From Actinocorallia herbida (lineage in GTDB: Bacteria; Actinomycetota; Actinomycetes; Streptosporangiales; Streptosporangiaceae), in contig NZ_RJKE01000001.1 in assembly GCF_003751225.1 (NCBI RefSeq), forward strand, positions 2,914,001 through 2,978,000: 64,000 nucleotides of DNA, in the 5' to 3' direction. The notes beneath the pieces were generated by a model. It searched no databases. It worked only from the letters and a program-made list of their open reading frames with translations, and was not told the DNA's origin. Positions 33,313 through 41,960 of this stretch are shown here, in pieces (position 1 is the stretch's first letter; every line of letters begins with the position of its first letter). The position numbers and the translations under genes are program-made.

Positions 33313-34416
33313 TCAGGATCGGGAGGAGTACTGGCCGGGGGCGAAACCGCCGAGGCGGGAGGCGCCGTCCGGCTGGGGAAGGCCGAGCACGTCGCGCAGG
33401 TGGCGGGCGCTCAGCGCGGTGAAGTCGTCGCGGGTGTAGGGGGAGCCGTCGCGCCACGCGTCCCGGCCGGGTGCGGCGCCGGCCTCGACGAGCGCTGCGT
33501 AGGCGGCGACCTGGCGGTCGATCTCGGCGAGTTCCGCCTCGGCGAGGTCGGGGTGCGACTCCCGCCAGACGGGCAGGGCGCTGTGCACGGTCATGTCCCG
33601 CTGGCCGCTGCCCGCCGGCTCGATCGTCAGCCGCTCGACGCCGGACAGCGCCCCGAGCAGGGCCGGCCAGTCGATGACGCCTAGGCCGCAGGGCACGAGG
33701 TAGCGGCTGAGCCCGTCCGGGCAGGGGAACAGCGCGACGTCCCGCAGGTGCGTGGCCCGTGTGTAGGGCGCGACCCGCCGGGCGGCCGCCAAGGGGTCCT
33801 CGCCGTGCACGTAGACGTTGGCGGAGTCGAAGGTGACGCCGAGGACGTCGGGCCCGACGCTCTCCACGAGCCGCACGATCTCCCACGAGGTGATCTCCTC
33901 GTGCGTCTCCAGGACGAGCCGCGCCCCGTTCGCGCGCAGGCACGGTGCGAGCCTGCGCAGGAACCGCTCGGTGGCGGCGAGCTGGTCGGCCCAGGGCGCC
34001 TCGCCGCGGTACCGGTCGGTGGCGTGCACGCCGGGCAGATGGGCCTTGTAGTTGCCGGTCGCGGTCCACAGGTCGGTGCAGCCGATCGCCGCGGCCGCCT
34101 CGATCATCGCCTCCATGCCCGCGAGGTAGCTGCCGCCGCCCAGGTCCCGCACCTCGGGCAGCTCGGCGATCATGTACGGGTTGACCTTGCCGACGCCGAG
34201 GTCCAGGTAGAGCCCGAGCGCGTCGGCGTGCGCCCGCAGCTCCCGCAGGAAGCCTGGGTCCAGGGACGGGGCCAGCTCGGCGAGGGTGCGGAACAGGACG
34301 CCGTCCAGGCCCGCCGCGCGGACCTCGTCCAGGATCTCCAGCGGGGGAGTGGCGACGGCGCCCTTCACGGGCCGTAGCGCCGACGGCAGCTTGACGTCGA
34401 GACCGATCCGGGTCAT
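33313..34416 (-). CDS. Sugar phosphate isomerase/epimerase-like TIM-barrel protein (paralogue 2)
   Basis: A 367-aa paralogue of the protein at 30820-31875 with metal residues in LVLETHEEITSWE, GVTFDSANV, ATHLRDVAL and LTIEPAG. Start ATG 34416 overlaps the ATPase stop (ATGA), and a gap of 11 bases follows to the oxidase gene. The last metal Glu lies in LTIEPAG rather than LSIEG, a small change that may alter specificity. Two isomerase copies bracketing an oxidase suggest successive steps on one carbohydrate-like substrate. Confidence 0.82.
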   Translation of the reverse strand: MTRIGLDVKLPSALRPVKGAVATPPLEILDEVRAAGLDGVLFRTLAELAPSLDPGFLRELRAHADALGLYLDLGVGKVNPYMIAELPEVRDLGGGSYLAGMEAMIEAAAAIGCTDLWTATGNYKAHLPGVHATDRYRGEAPWADQLAATERFLRRLAPCLRANGARLVLETHEEITSWEIVRLVESVGPDVLGVTFDSANVYVHGEDPLAAARRVAPYTRATHLRDVALFPCPDGLSRYLVPCGLGVIDWPALLGALSGVERLTIEPAGSGQRDMTVHSALPVWRESHPDLAEAELAEIDRQVAAYAALVEAGAAPGRDAWRDGSPYTRDDFTALSARHLRDVLGLPQPDGASRLGGFAPGQYSSRS

Positions 34417-35234
34417 CGGGCGTACTCCTCGTTGTTCCTGAGCGCGTTCTTGCGGCGGCGTTCCCGGTCGGCGGCCGGGTCGGGGATGGGCACGGCGGCG
34501 AGGAGCTCGCGCGTGTAGGGGTGCCGGGGAGAGCCGTAGACGGCGTCCCGGTCGCCCTCCTCGACGACCCGGCCGTCCTTGAGCACCGCGATCCGGTCGC
34601 AGAGCTGGCGGACCACGGCGAGGTCGTGCGCGACGAACAGGATCGTCAGCCCGAGCTCGCGCCGCATGCCGCGCAGCAGGTTGACGACCTGGGCCTGCAC
34701 CGAGACGTCGAGGGCGGAGACCGGCTCGTCGCACACGAGCACCTCCGGCCCGGACACCAGCGCGCGGGCGATCGCGATGCGCTGGCGCTGCCCGCCGGAG
34801 AACTGCGCGGGACGGCGCGGCAGGGCCGAGCCGGTCAGCCCGACCCGCTCCAGCACCTCCACGACCCGGTCCCGCCGCTCGGCGCGGGAGGCCTTCGGCT
34901 CGTGGACGCGCAGGGGCTCGGCGACGAGTTCCTCGACCGTCATCCGGGGGTTGAGGCTGGCGTAGGGGTTCTGGAAGACCATCTGCACCTCACGCCGGAA
35001 CCTGCGCAGCTCCGACCGGTCGGCGCGCAGCGCGTCGAACCCGGCATAGGTGACGGTTCCGGCGTCGGGCCGCTCCAGGCCGACGAGGCAGCGCAGGATG
35101 GTCGACTTGCCCGACCCCGACTCCCCGACGAGCCCGAGGGACTCGCCCTTCGCCAGCGTCAGCGACACGTCGTCGACCGCCTTGTGCGCCCCGAAGGTCT
35201 TGGTGAGTCCGGCGATGTCCAGGAGGGCGCTCAC
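34413..35234 (-). CDS. Oligopeptide-type ABC transporter ATPase (DppF/OppF class)
   Basis: A 273-aa ATPase: Walker A GESGSGKST, Q-loop MVFQNPYASLNPRMTVEE, signature QFSGGQRQRIAIARAL, Walker B VLVCDEPVSALDVS, H-loop FVAHDLAVV. The RHPYTRELLAAVPIPDP end is the OppF-like C-terminus. GTG 35234 overlaps the preceding gene (GTGA). It pairs with the OppD-class ATPase to power uptake. The OppD-type FeS-like CxxC tail is absent here but present in the partner. Confidence 0.9.
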   Translation of the reverse strand: MSALLDIAGLTKTFGAHKAVDDVSLTLAKGESLGLVGESGSGKSTILRCLVGLERPDAGTVTYAGFDALRADRSELRRFRREVQMVFQNPYASLNPRMTVEELVAEPLRVHEPKASRAERRDRVVEVLERVGLTGSALPRRPAQFSGGQRQRIAIARALVSGPEVLVCDEPVSALDVSVQAQVVNLLRGMRRELGLTILFVAHDLAVVRQLCDRIAVLKDGRVVEEGDRDAVYGSPRHPYTRELLAAVPIPDPAADRERRRKNALRNNEEYAR

Positions 35235-36280
35235 GCGACGGCCCCTTCCTGGCCCGTCACGTGGCAGGCCACGGAGCGGTCGCCGGGCAGCAGCGTCAGC
35301 AGGGGGCGGTCGGCGAGGCAGCGCTCGTCCCACCGGTCGCAGCGGGGGTGGAACGCGCAGCCGCCGGGCGGATCCGACGGGTTCGGCGGGACACCCGGGA
35401 TGAGATCGAGGTCGGCGGCGACGTCCCGGTCCACCCGCGGCACCGAGCGCAGCAGCCCCTGCGCGTAGGGGTGGCGCGGTCCGGCGAAGAAGGCGTCCAC
35501 GGCGCAGTCCTCGACCTTGCGCCCGGCGTACATCACCGCGACGCGGTCGGTGTACCCGGCGACGACGCCGAGGTCGTGCGTGATGAGCAGGACGGCCATG
35601 CCGCGCTCGGCGGCGAGCTCGTCGATGAGGTCGAGGACGGCCTGCTGGACGCGGACGTCGAGCGCGGTCGTCGGCTCGTCGGCGATGAGCACCTGCGGGT
35701 CGCCGATGATCGCCATCGCCAGGCAGACGCGCTGCCGCATCCCGCCGGAGAACTCGTGCGGGTAGGCCTTGAGCCGGTCGGAGGCGCGGGCCACGCCGAG
35801 CCGGTCGAGGGTCTCGCACGCCTTCGCCCGGGCCGTCGCGCGCGGCACCCCGCGCAGGGTGAGCGCCTCGGTGAGCTGGTCGCCGATGGTGAGGACGGGA
35901 TTGAGCGTGGTCTGCGGGTCCTGCATGACCATCGCGATGCCCGCGCCGCGCACCGCGCGCAGTTCGCGTTCGCGCAGCGCCAGCAGGTCGCGCCCGCCGA
36001 AGCGGACCTCCCCGCCGAGCGCGGCGTGCCGGTCGAGCCGCAGGAGAGCGCGGGCCGTCACCGACTTGCCCGAGCCGGACTCGCCGACGAGCGCGACCCG
36101 CTCGCCCCGTCCGACGGCGAGGTCGAGATCGCGGACGATACGTACGGACCTCCCTCTGGAGGAGGAATCGGCGACGGGGAAGTCGACCGTCAGTCCTCTG
36201 ACGTCGAGCAGGGGCCCGGTGCCCGTGGTTTCGAGGGCCGCCTCGGCATCGAGGACGGCCTTCACAGGATTGATCTTCAT
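35231..36280 (-). CDS. Oligopeptide-type ABC transporter ATPase (DppD/OppD class)
   Basis: A 349-aa ATPase with Walker A GESGSGKSV, QDPQTTLNPVLTIGDQL, signature EFSGGMRQRVCLAMAI, Walker B VLIADEPTTALDVRVQ and H-loop LITHDLGVV. Its C-terminus carries the HPRCDRWDERC cluster (GGCAFHPRC...ERC), the cysteine-rich motif of OppD-class proteins that binds an iron-sulfur cluster in characterised relatives. The N-terminal 25 residues before the ATPase are an extra extension. ATG 36280 overlaps the permease gene end (ATGA). Confidence 0.9.
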   Translation of the reverse strand: MKINPVKAVLDAEAALETTGTGPLLDVRGLTVDFPVADSSSRGRSVRIVRDLDLAVGRGERVALVGESGSGKSVTARALLRLDRHAALGGEVRFGGRDLLALRERELRAVRGAGIAMVMQDPQTTLNPVLTIGDQLTEALTLRGVPRATARAKACETLDRLGVARASDRLKAYPHEFSGGMRQRVCLAMAIIGDPQVLIADEPTTALDVRVQQAVLDLIDELAAERGMAVLLITHDLGVVAGYTDRVAVMYAGRKVEDCAVDAFFAGPRHPYAQGLLRSVPRVDRDVAADLDLIPGVPPNPSDPPGGCAFHPRCDRWDERCLADRPLLTLLPGDRSVACHVTGQEGAVA

Positions 36281-37143
36281 CGAACCTCCTGGCCGGTGCG
36301 GGCGCGCAGGGCGTCGCCGGCGAGGGCGAACGCGAGGGCGGTGAGCGCGATGACGGTGCCGGGGACCAGGGCGGTCCACCAGGCGTTGGTGAGGAAGCGG
36401 GACCCGGTCTCGACCATCGCGCCCCACTCGGCGCTCGGCGGCTGGGCGCCGGCGCCGATGAACGACAGGCCGGCCATGATGAGCGTCGCGCCGCCGATCT
36501 CCAGCGTGACCTGGACGTACACGCTGTCGAGCGAGTTGGGCAGGACGTGCCGGGTCATCAGCCGCCACTTCGAGACCCCGGTGATCCGGGCCGCCTCGAC
36601 GTACGTGGAGGCCATGGCGGTGCGCATCTCGGCGCGGGCGAGCCGGGCGAAGCTCGGCCACCACGACAGCAGCATCGCGATGATCGCCGAGCGCAGGCTC
36701 GGGCCGAGCGCGACGGAGATGCCGAGCGCCATCACCATGATCGGCAGGGACAGGGCGATGTCGCAGAGCCGCATCAGCGCCTCGTCCAGCCAGCGCGGGG
36801 CGAGCGCCGCGACCGCGGCCACGGTCACGCCGACCAGCGCGGACAGCACGACGGCGGTGAGCGAGCCGAGGATCGTCGGCCTGGCCCCGACCAGGACGCG
36901 GCTGAGCACGTCCCGGCCCGAGGCGTCGGTGCCGAACCAGTGCTCGCCCGACGGCGGCAGCAGCGCCTTGCCGAGCTCGACCTGGTAGGGGTCGTGCGGG
37001 GCGAGCAACGGGCCGAACGCCACCACGAACAGCAGCAGCCCGACGGTGAGGAACGCGGCCCGGTCGAGCGGCGCGAAGCGGCGCAGCCGCAGGAAGGACG
37101 GCAGCCGCAGCACGGGGCGGTGCGGGAGGGCGGGGGCGGTCAT
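36277..37143 (-). CDS. Oligopeptide-type ABC transporter permease (OppC class)
   Basis: A 288-aa inner-membrane protein with about six hydrophobic segments, the N-terminal HWFGTDASGRDVLSRVLVGAR block that marks OppC/DppC proteins, and the EAARITGVSKWRLMTRHVLPNSLDSV coupling loop. Start ATG 37143 overlaps the previous stop. The FAPLDRAAFL lead is short. It pairs with the OppB-class permease to form the pore. Confidence 0.9.
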   Translation of the reverse strand: MTAPALPHRPVLRLPSFLRLRRFAPLDRAAFLTVGLLLFVVAFGPLLAPHDPYQVELGKALLPPSGEHWFGTDASGRDVLSRVLVGARPTILGSLTAVVLSALVGVTVAAVAALAPRWLDEALMRLCDIALSLPIMVMALGISVALGPSLRSAIIAMLLSWWPSFARLARAEMRTAMASTYVEAARITGVSKWRLMTRHVLPNSLDSVYVQVTLEIGGATLIMAGLSFIGAGAQPPSAEWGAMVETGSRFLTNAWWTALVPGTVIALTALAFALAGDALRARTGQEVR

Positions 37144-38189
37144 GCCTTCGCTCCGAGCGGGGAGGCGCCGAACCGGTCGGCGCGGACCCGGGGGTCGCTG
37201 ACGAGGTGGAGGAGGTCGACCAGCAGGTTGACCAGGGTGATCGTGACGCCGGTGAAGAGCACCACGCCGAGGACCGCGAACGTGTCCTTCTGCTGCACGG
37301 CCTCGGTGAGGTAGGCGCCGACGCCGGGCCGTCCGAAGACGCCCTCGACGAGGACGGCGGCGCCGACCATCCACCCGGCCTGCATCCCGAAGAGGGTGAC
37401 GACGGGACCGATGCAGGTGCGCAGGCCGTGCCGGGTCATCACCCGCCACGGGGGCGTGCCCTTGGCGCGGGCCATGACGACGTGGTCGGCGTCCAACGCG
37501 GTGATCATGCTGCTGCGCACCAGCCGGACGGCGAACGCCACGAACGGCACCGAGAGGGTCGCGGCGGGCAGCACGAGGTGCTGGACCGCGTCCCACCAGG
37601 CGAACAGGTCACCCGCGAGCAGCGCGTCGAGCGTCGTGAGGCCGGTGACGCGCGGCACGTCGACGCCGAGGGAATGCGTGCCGGAGATCGGCAGCAGCCC
37701 CCACCGCGCGCCCAGCACGTGCTGGAGGATCAGCCCGAGCCAGAACAGCGGCAGCGCGCCCCCGGCGATCGCGCCGAGCCGGATCGCCGCGTCGGCCTTG
37801 CGCCGCTCGTACGCCGCGGCCAGGACCCCGATCGGGATGCTGAGCGTGACGAGCAGGACCAGCGCGGTCGCGACGAGTTCGACGGTCGCGGGCAGGGCGG
37901 TGCCGAGGTCCGCGGTGACCGGCCGGAAGGTGAAGATCGAGCTGCCGAGGTCACCGTGCAGGAGCCGGCCGAGGTAGGCGAGGTACTGGCCGAGCAGCGG
38001 CCGGTCGAGACCGAGCCGCTCCCGGACCGCCTCGACCTGCTCGGGGGTCGCCGTGATGCCCGCGGCGCTCTGCGCCTCGTCGCCGGGGATCGCCTTGATC
38101 ATGAAGAAGACCAGGGTGGCGAGCCCCCAGACGGACAGGGCGGCGAGGCCGAGGCGCTGGAGCAGATACCGTGTCAGGCGCCGTTCCAT
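37140..38189 (-). CDS. Oligopeptide-type ABC transporter permease (OppB class)
   Basis: A 349-aa permease with the canonical MERRLTRYLLQRLGLAALSVWGLATLVFF start, RLGLDRPLLGQYLAYLGRLLHGDLG block, six membrane segments and the coupling loop ARAKGTPPWRVMTRHGLR. It begins three bases after the substrate-binding protein gene stop. A second EGVFGRPGVGAYLTEAV motif near the end is typical for the family. Confidence 0.9.
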   Translation of the reverse strand: MERRLTRYLLQRLGLAALSVWGLATLVFFMIKAIPGDEAQSAAGITATPEQVEAVRERLGLDRPLLGQYLAYLGRLLHGDLGSSIFTFRPVTADLGTALPATVELVATALVLLVTLSIPIGVLAAAYERRKADAAIRLGAIAGGALPLFWLGLILQHVLGARWGLLPISGTHSLGVDVPRVTGLTTLDALLAGDLFAWWDAVQHLVLPAATLSVPFVAFAVRLVRSSMITALDADHVVMARAKGTPPWRVMTRHGLRTCIGPVVTLFGMQAGWMVGAAVLVEGVFGRPGVGAYLTEAVQQKDTFAVLGVVLFTGVTITLVNLLVDLLHLVSDPRVRADRFGASPLGAKA

Positions 38190-38192
38190 GGA

Positions 38193-39761
38193 TCAGCCGA
38201 CCTTGTAGGACTGCGGCACGTAGCCGACGTGCGCGGGGTGGAACTCGATGCCGGTGACGCCCTTCGGCGCGACGACGGCGGTCTCGTGGTCGGCGATGTT
38301 CATGGTCGCGGCGTCGGCGTCGATGAGCGTCTGCGCCTCCTTGTAGGCGGCGCACTGGACTTCGGCGTCACCGCTGCCGACGGCCTTGTCGAGCAGGGCG
38401 TCCACGGCGGGGTTGCTGTACTGGCCGTAGTTGGTGCCGGAGCCGACGAACCTGGAGCTGTAGGTCCGGTAGAGCAGCGAGCCCGCGTCGGGCGTCGGCG
38501 GGTTGTCCCACAGCAGGGACAGCTGCGGGGTCGTCTCGACCTTCTTCAGTGAGGCGATGAAGTTCGGGTAGGTGACCGGCTTCAGCTCCAGCGTCACGCC
38601 GATCTCCTTGAGCGACGACTGGAGCGCGGTCGCGGCCTCGGCGTGCTCGGTGAACATCGACTGGTAGGCCATCGTCAGCTTGACGCCCTTGTTGCCGGAC
38701 TCCTCCACGAGCGCCTTCGCCGCGGCGAGGTCCTGCTTCGCGGGCGCGATGTCGGCGCGGCACCCCATCGTGTCGGGCAGCGGGCCGGACGCGACGCCGC
38801 CGAAGCCGCGCAGGATCGTGTCGGTGTGGCCCTGGTAGTCGTAGGACAGCCGGATCGCCTCGCGGAGCTTCTTGTCGGTGGTCGGCCCTTCCTGGGTGTT
38901 GAAGAAGACGTAGAGTCCCTGCGGCTTCTTGAGCCGGACGACCTGGCGGTCCGGGTCGGCCTCGAACTCCTTGACGTCGATCGGGTCGATCGCGTCGGAC
39001 ACGTCGATGTTGCCGCTGGCCAGCTCGTCGCGCTGGGTCGCGCTCTCGGGGATGAGCCGGTAGATGACCTTCGCCGCGATCTTCGGGTCGGCGCCGTCGA
39101 CGCGGTGGTACTCGATCTGCTGGTTGGGCGCGTAGGAGGCGAGCTCGTACGGGCCGCTGCCCGCGGCGTGCGTGGCGAGCCAGGCCTGGCCGTTGTCGTC
39201 GCCCTCCTGCACGGCGTCCTCGTTGAGGATGTAGACCTTGCTGAGCGCGCCGATGAACAGGGACGACGCGGACCCGAGCCGGATGGTGAACGAGCTGTCG
39301 TCGGTGATCTCGGTCTTGTCGTAGGCGGCGATGGAGTCCGCGACGCCCACGCCGAGGGTCTTGATGCGGTCGAGCGTGTAGGCGACGTCCGCGGAGGTGA
39401 CGGGGCTGCCGTCATGGAACTTCGCGCCGTCGCGGAGCTTGACGGAGATCGAGCGGGCGTCGTCGGCGACGGTCCACTCCGCGGCGAGCACGCCGACGAT
39501 CTCGTTGGTCGGGCTGTAGTCCAGCAGCGCCTCGTACATCGGCACGACGGCCTGGTCGACCGTGGAGTTGACGGCCTGGACCGGGTCGAGGTTCGGCAGG
39601 GTGCCGTCGACGCCGAAGACGAGGGTGTCGCGGGCCGCGGCGGAGTCGGCCGCGCCGCCGCCTCCCGCGGTACAGGCGGTGAGGGCGAACGCGGAGAGCA
39701 CGGCGATCGGGACCGCGCGTCTGAAGTCCTTGCCGAGGAGGGTGCTGCGGCGAGAGTTCAC
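38193..39761 (-). CDS. Oligopeptide-type substrate-binding lipoprotein (family 5)
   Basis: A 522-aa receptor. The signal peptide IAVLSAFALTAC ends at lipobox Cys30, after an atypically basic MNSRRSTLLGKDFRR. The mature protein has the family-5 signature series (AEWTVADDARSISVKLRDGAKFHDGSPVTSADV, TLDRIKT). GTG 39761 follows GGAGGA by nine bases. Family-5 receptors bind peptides, but also nickel, oligosaccharides or opines; with isomerases downstream a carbohydrate or glycoconjugate cargo is as likely as a peptide. The operator of the GntR regulator lies 31 bases upstream. Confidence 0.9.
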   Translation of the reverse strand: MNSRRSTLLGKDFRRAVPIAVLSAFALTACTAGGGGAADSAAARDTLVFGVDGTLPNLDPVQAVNSTVDQAVVPMYEALLDYSPTNEIVGVLAAEWTVADDARSISVKLRDGAKFHDGSPVTSADVAYTLDRIKTLGVGVADSIAAYDKTEITDDSSFTIRLGSASSLFIGALSKVYILNEDAVQEGDDNGQAWLATHAAGSGPYELASYAPNQQIEYHRVDGADPKIAAKVIYRLIPESATQRDELASGNIDVSDAIDPIDVKEFEADPDRQVVRLKKPQGLYVFFNTQEGPTTDKKLREAIRLSYDYQGHTDTILRGFGGVASGPLPDTMGCRADIAPAKQDLAAAKALVEESGNKGVKLTMAYQSMFTEHAEAATALQSSLKEIGVTLELKPVTYPNFIASLKKVETTPQLSLLWDNPPTPDAGSLLYRTYSSRFVGSGTNYGQYSNPAVDALLDKAVGSGDAEVQCAAYKEAQTLIDADAATMNIADHETAVVAPKGVTGIEFHPAHVGYVPQSYKVG

Positions 39762-39791
39762 GGGTTGTCCTCCGGGAGGAGCAGGGGGCGT

Positions 39792-39802
39792 TTGGTATAC
39801 CT
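39792..39802. promoter_or_regulatory. GntR half-site/operator beside the importer operon
   Basis: TTTGGTATACC, containing the 8-bp palindrome GGTATACC. The mirrored copy TTTGGTATGCC lies at 39945-39955 on the opposite strand. Both fit FCD-type GntR sites, and the regulator at 41213 is of this class. Confidence 0.6.
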
Positions 39803-39936
39803 TCTTCTAAGTCTTGGGCCTAAGACAAGGGCCTCGTGTAAACAAAACGAGCAAACCATGTTTCAGGACGGTAACTTGACCAGGGGAAACGTGGAAGTTT
39901 CGCGCGAACGTCTGGTTTGTCGCCTGTAGCACGGCC

Positions 39937-39955
39937 TAAGATCTGGCATACCAAA
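39937..39955 (+). promoter_or_regulatory. Promoter and operator of the M24-GntR unit
   Basis: A -10 box TAAGAT (39937-39942), with TTTGTC 15 bases upstream as a weak -35, is followed by GGCATACCAAA (39945-39955), the inverse of the importer-side site. A GGCCTAAGA repeat also occurs at 39828 and 39933. The GntR probably represses both directions. Confidence 0.55.
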
Positions 39956-39992
39956 CCCTCCCCCCGGGGACCTCAGAGAAAGGTGGAACGTC

Positions 39993-41216
39993 GTGGTGGA
40001 CACCGGCTTCCCCACCCTCACGCTCGCTGAGCGCGACCGCCGCTACCGCGCGCTGCGCGCCCTCATGGACGAGCTCGGCCTCGACGCGCTGCTCGTCGCA
40101 GGCACCGGCCGTGACCAGCTCGACCGCTACCTCACCAACGAGGGCACCCGCGGCCTCTGCCTGCTGCCCCGCGACGGCGAGCCCGTCACCATGGTCCCCA
40201 CCGGCAACACCACCCTCGGCCGCCACGACGTCCCGGGCCGCGCCTACGAGCGCTGGGTCGCCGACCAGCGGCTCACCGGCCGCGCGCTCGGCCCCGCCGA
40301 CGTCATCGCGGAGAAGGGCCTGGCGAGCGCGCGGATCGGCGTCGTCGGCCTCAGCAGCCGCGCGCCCGCCAGCGTCGCCGGGACCATCCCCTACAACACC
40401 TGGAAGCGGATCCTCGACGCGCTGCCCGGCGCGGAGTTCACCGACGTCTCCGGCCGCTTCGAGATGGTGATGGTCGTGCATTCGGCGGAGGAGATCGCGA
40501 TGCTCCGCAAGTCCGCCGAGATCGGCGAGCACGCCACCGCGGCGATGGTCGCGGCCGCCGGACCCGGTGTGCGCGAGAGTGAGATCGTCGCCGCCGGGAT
40601 GCACGAGGTCACCCGGCGCGGCGGCCTGTGGATCACCGGGCCGCAGCGCAGCGGGCCCGAGCGGCTCGGCTGGTCCGGCGCCGACTGGATCTGGATGGGC
40701 GGCGGTGGCCGCGTCCTGGACAAGGGCGACGCGTTCGGCGCCGAGCTGTTCACCCTCTACGGCGGCTTCGAGACCCAGCAGCAGGTCGACCTGTTCATCG
40801 GCGAGCCCGACGCGGACCACCTCTTCCTGCACGAGGTGGCCGAGGCGTCCTACCGGGCGGGCGTCGCCGCGCTGCGCCCCGGCGTGACCTTCGCCGAGCT
40901 GTGCGCGGTGATGGAGGCGCCGCTGCGCGAGGCCGGCTGCTGGAACATGGGCCCGCTGGTCCAGACGGTCTCACCGGTGATCTACAACAGCGCCACCCAT
41001 GTCGGCCTCGACACCCAGCCGGGCCTCGCCGGGCTGCCGCTGCCCCCCACGACCCCGCGTGACGGCGACTTCGTCATCGCGCCGGGGGTGGCGTTCGCGT
41101 TCGAGCCGAACGCCTGCCGCGACCGCAAGCGGGTCTGCCTCGGCGGCACGGTCCTCGTCACCGACGACGGAGCCGAGGAATTGAACTCCCTCTGCAACCG
41201 CCTGAACGTAGTGTGA
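39993..41216 (+). CDS. M24-fold protein, creatinase/aminopeptidase P-like
   Basis: A 407-aa 'pita-bread' protein with the N-terminal creatinase domain (YRALRALMDELGLDALLVAG) and the C-terminal catalytic fold. Of the five M24 metal ligands, the first two Asp positions are Glu and Gln (AELFTLYGGFETQQQ), the His (SATHVGLD) and one Glu (FAFEPNA) are present, and the last Glu is Gly (CLGGTVLVTDDG). It is therefore probably not a normal metallopeptidase; creatinase-like metal-free hydrolysis is one option. GTG 39993 is the start; GTG 39996 is equally possible. It ends overlapping the GntR gene and is divergent from the importer operon. Confidence 0.8.
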   Translation: MVDTGFPTLTLAERDRRYRALRALMDELGLDALLVAGTGRDQLDRYLTNEGTRGLCLLPRDGEPVTMVPTGNTTLGRHDVPGRAYERWVADQRLTGRALGPADVIAEKGLASARIGVVGLSSRAPASVAGTIPYNTWKRILDALPGAEFTDVSGRFEMVMVVHSAEEIAMLRKSAEIGEHATAAMVAAAGPGVRESEIVAAGMHEVTRRGGLWITGPQRSGPERLGWSGADWIWMGGGGRVLDKGDAFGAELFTLYGGFETQQQVDLFIGEPDADHLFLHEVAEASYRAGVAALRPGVTFAELCAVMEAPLREAGCWNMGPLVQTVSPVIYNSATHVGLDTQPGLAGLPLPPTTPRDGDFVIAPGVAFAFEPNACRDRKRVCLGGTVLVTDDGAEELNSLCNRLNVV

Positions 41217-41905
41217 TCCACATGGAGACCACTGCGGCCGTGGGCGTGCGGACCGGTGAGCTGAAGTCGCTGCCCGAGCAGATCTGCGACCACATCCGCG
41301 AACTCATCATCGCCGACGAGCTGGAACCCGGGAGCTGGCTGCGCGAACGCGACCTGGCGCAACGCCTCGACGTCTCGCGCATCCCGGTCCGGGAGGCACT
41401 GCTCATGCTGGAGACCGAGGGGTTCGTCCGGCTCGTGCCCCGGCGCGGCGCGATGGTGAGCACGCTGACCCTGGCCGAGGCCGAGAACCTCTTCGACGTC
41501 CGCGAGGCGCTCGAGGTGCAGGCCGCCAAGCTCGCGGCCCGGCGGCTCGGCGCGGGCGCGCAGACCCCGCTGCTCGACCTCATGGCCCGCGCGGAGGCGG
41601 CGGCCGAGGCGGGGGACCGGGTCGCGCTGGAGGCGGCGAACGCGGCCTTCCACCACGAGGTGCTGGCGCTGTCGGGCAACCCGATCCTGGAGAGCCTGAT
41701 GAGGTCCATCGCGGGGCGCGTCCGCTGGCTGTTCCGCAAGCTCCCGTCGCGGGACCCTGCCTCCCAGCTCGCCAAGCACCGGGAGCTGTGCGACGCCATC
41801 GCCAGCGGCAACCCCGACCTGGCGGCCGCGGTGGCGTTCGCGCAGATCAGCCGGTCCAGGATCAACGCGATGAAGGTGCTGCGGCCGCTGCTCAAGGACG
41901 GGTGA
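41213..41905 (+). CDS. GntR-family regulator with FCD domain
   Basis: A 230-aa regulator: winged helix at 15-80 with LREDLAQRLDVSRIPVREALLMLE-like text (RERDLAQRLDVSRIPVREAL), then the FCD ligand/metal domain (LFDVREALEVQAAKLAARR, HHEVLALSGNPILESLM). The first start is GTG 41213 inside the M24 stop (GTGA); ATG 41222 is also in frame. The sites TTTGGTATACC and TTTGGTATGCC in the divergent region upstream are the natural targets. FCD proteins bind small acids or metal-chelated metabolites, so a sugar acid is a plausible inducer. Confidence 0.9.
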   Translation: MIHMETTAAVGVRTGELKSLPEQICDHIRELIIADELEPGSWLRERDLAQRLDVSRIPVREALLMLETEGFVRLVPRRGAMVSTLTLAEAENLFDVREALEVQAAKLAARRLGAGAQTPLLDLMARAEAAAEAGDRVALEAANAAFHHEVLALSGNPILESLMRSIAGRVRWLFRKLPSRDPASQLAKHRELCDAIASGNPDLAAAVAFAQISRSRINAMKVLRPLLKDG

Positions 41906-41960
41906 CGGGAGGCGGCCCGGCCCGGTGTACCGGGACCGGACCCGCCGCGGCCCTGTCCGC

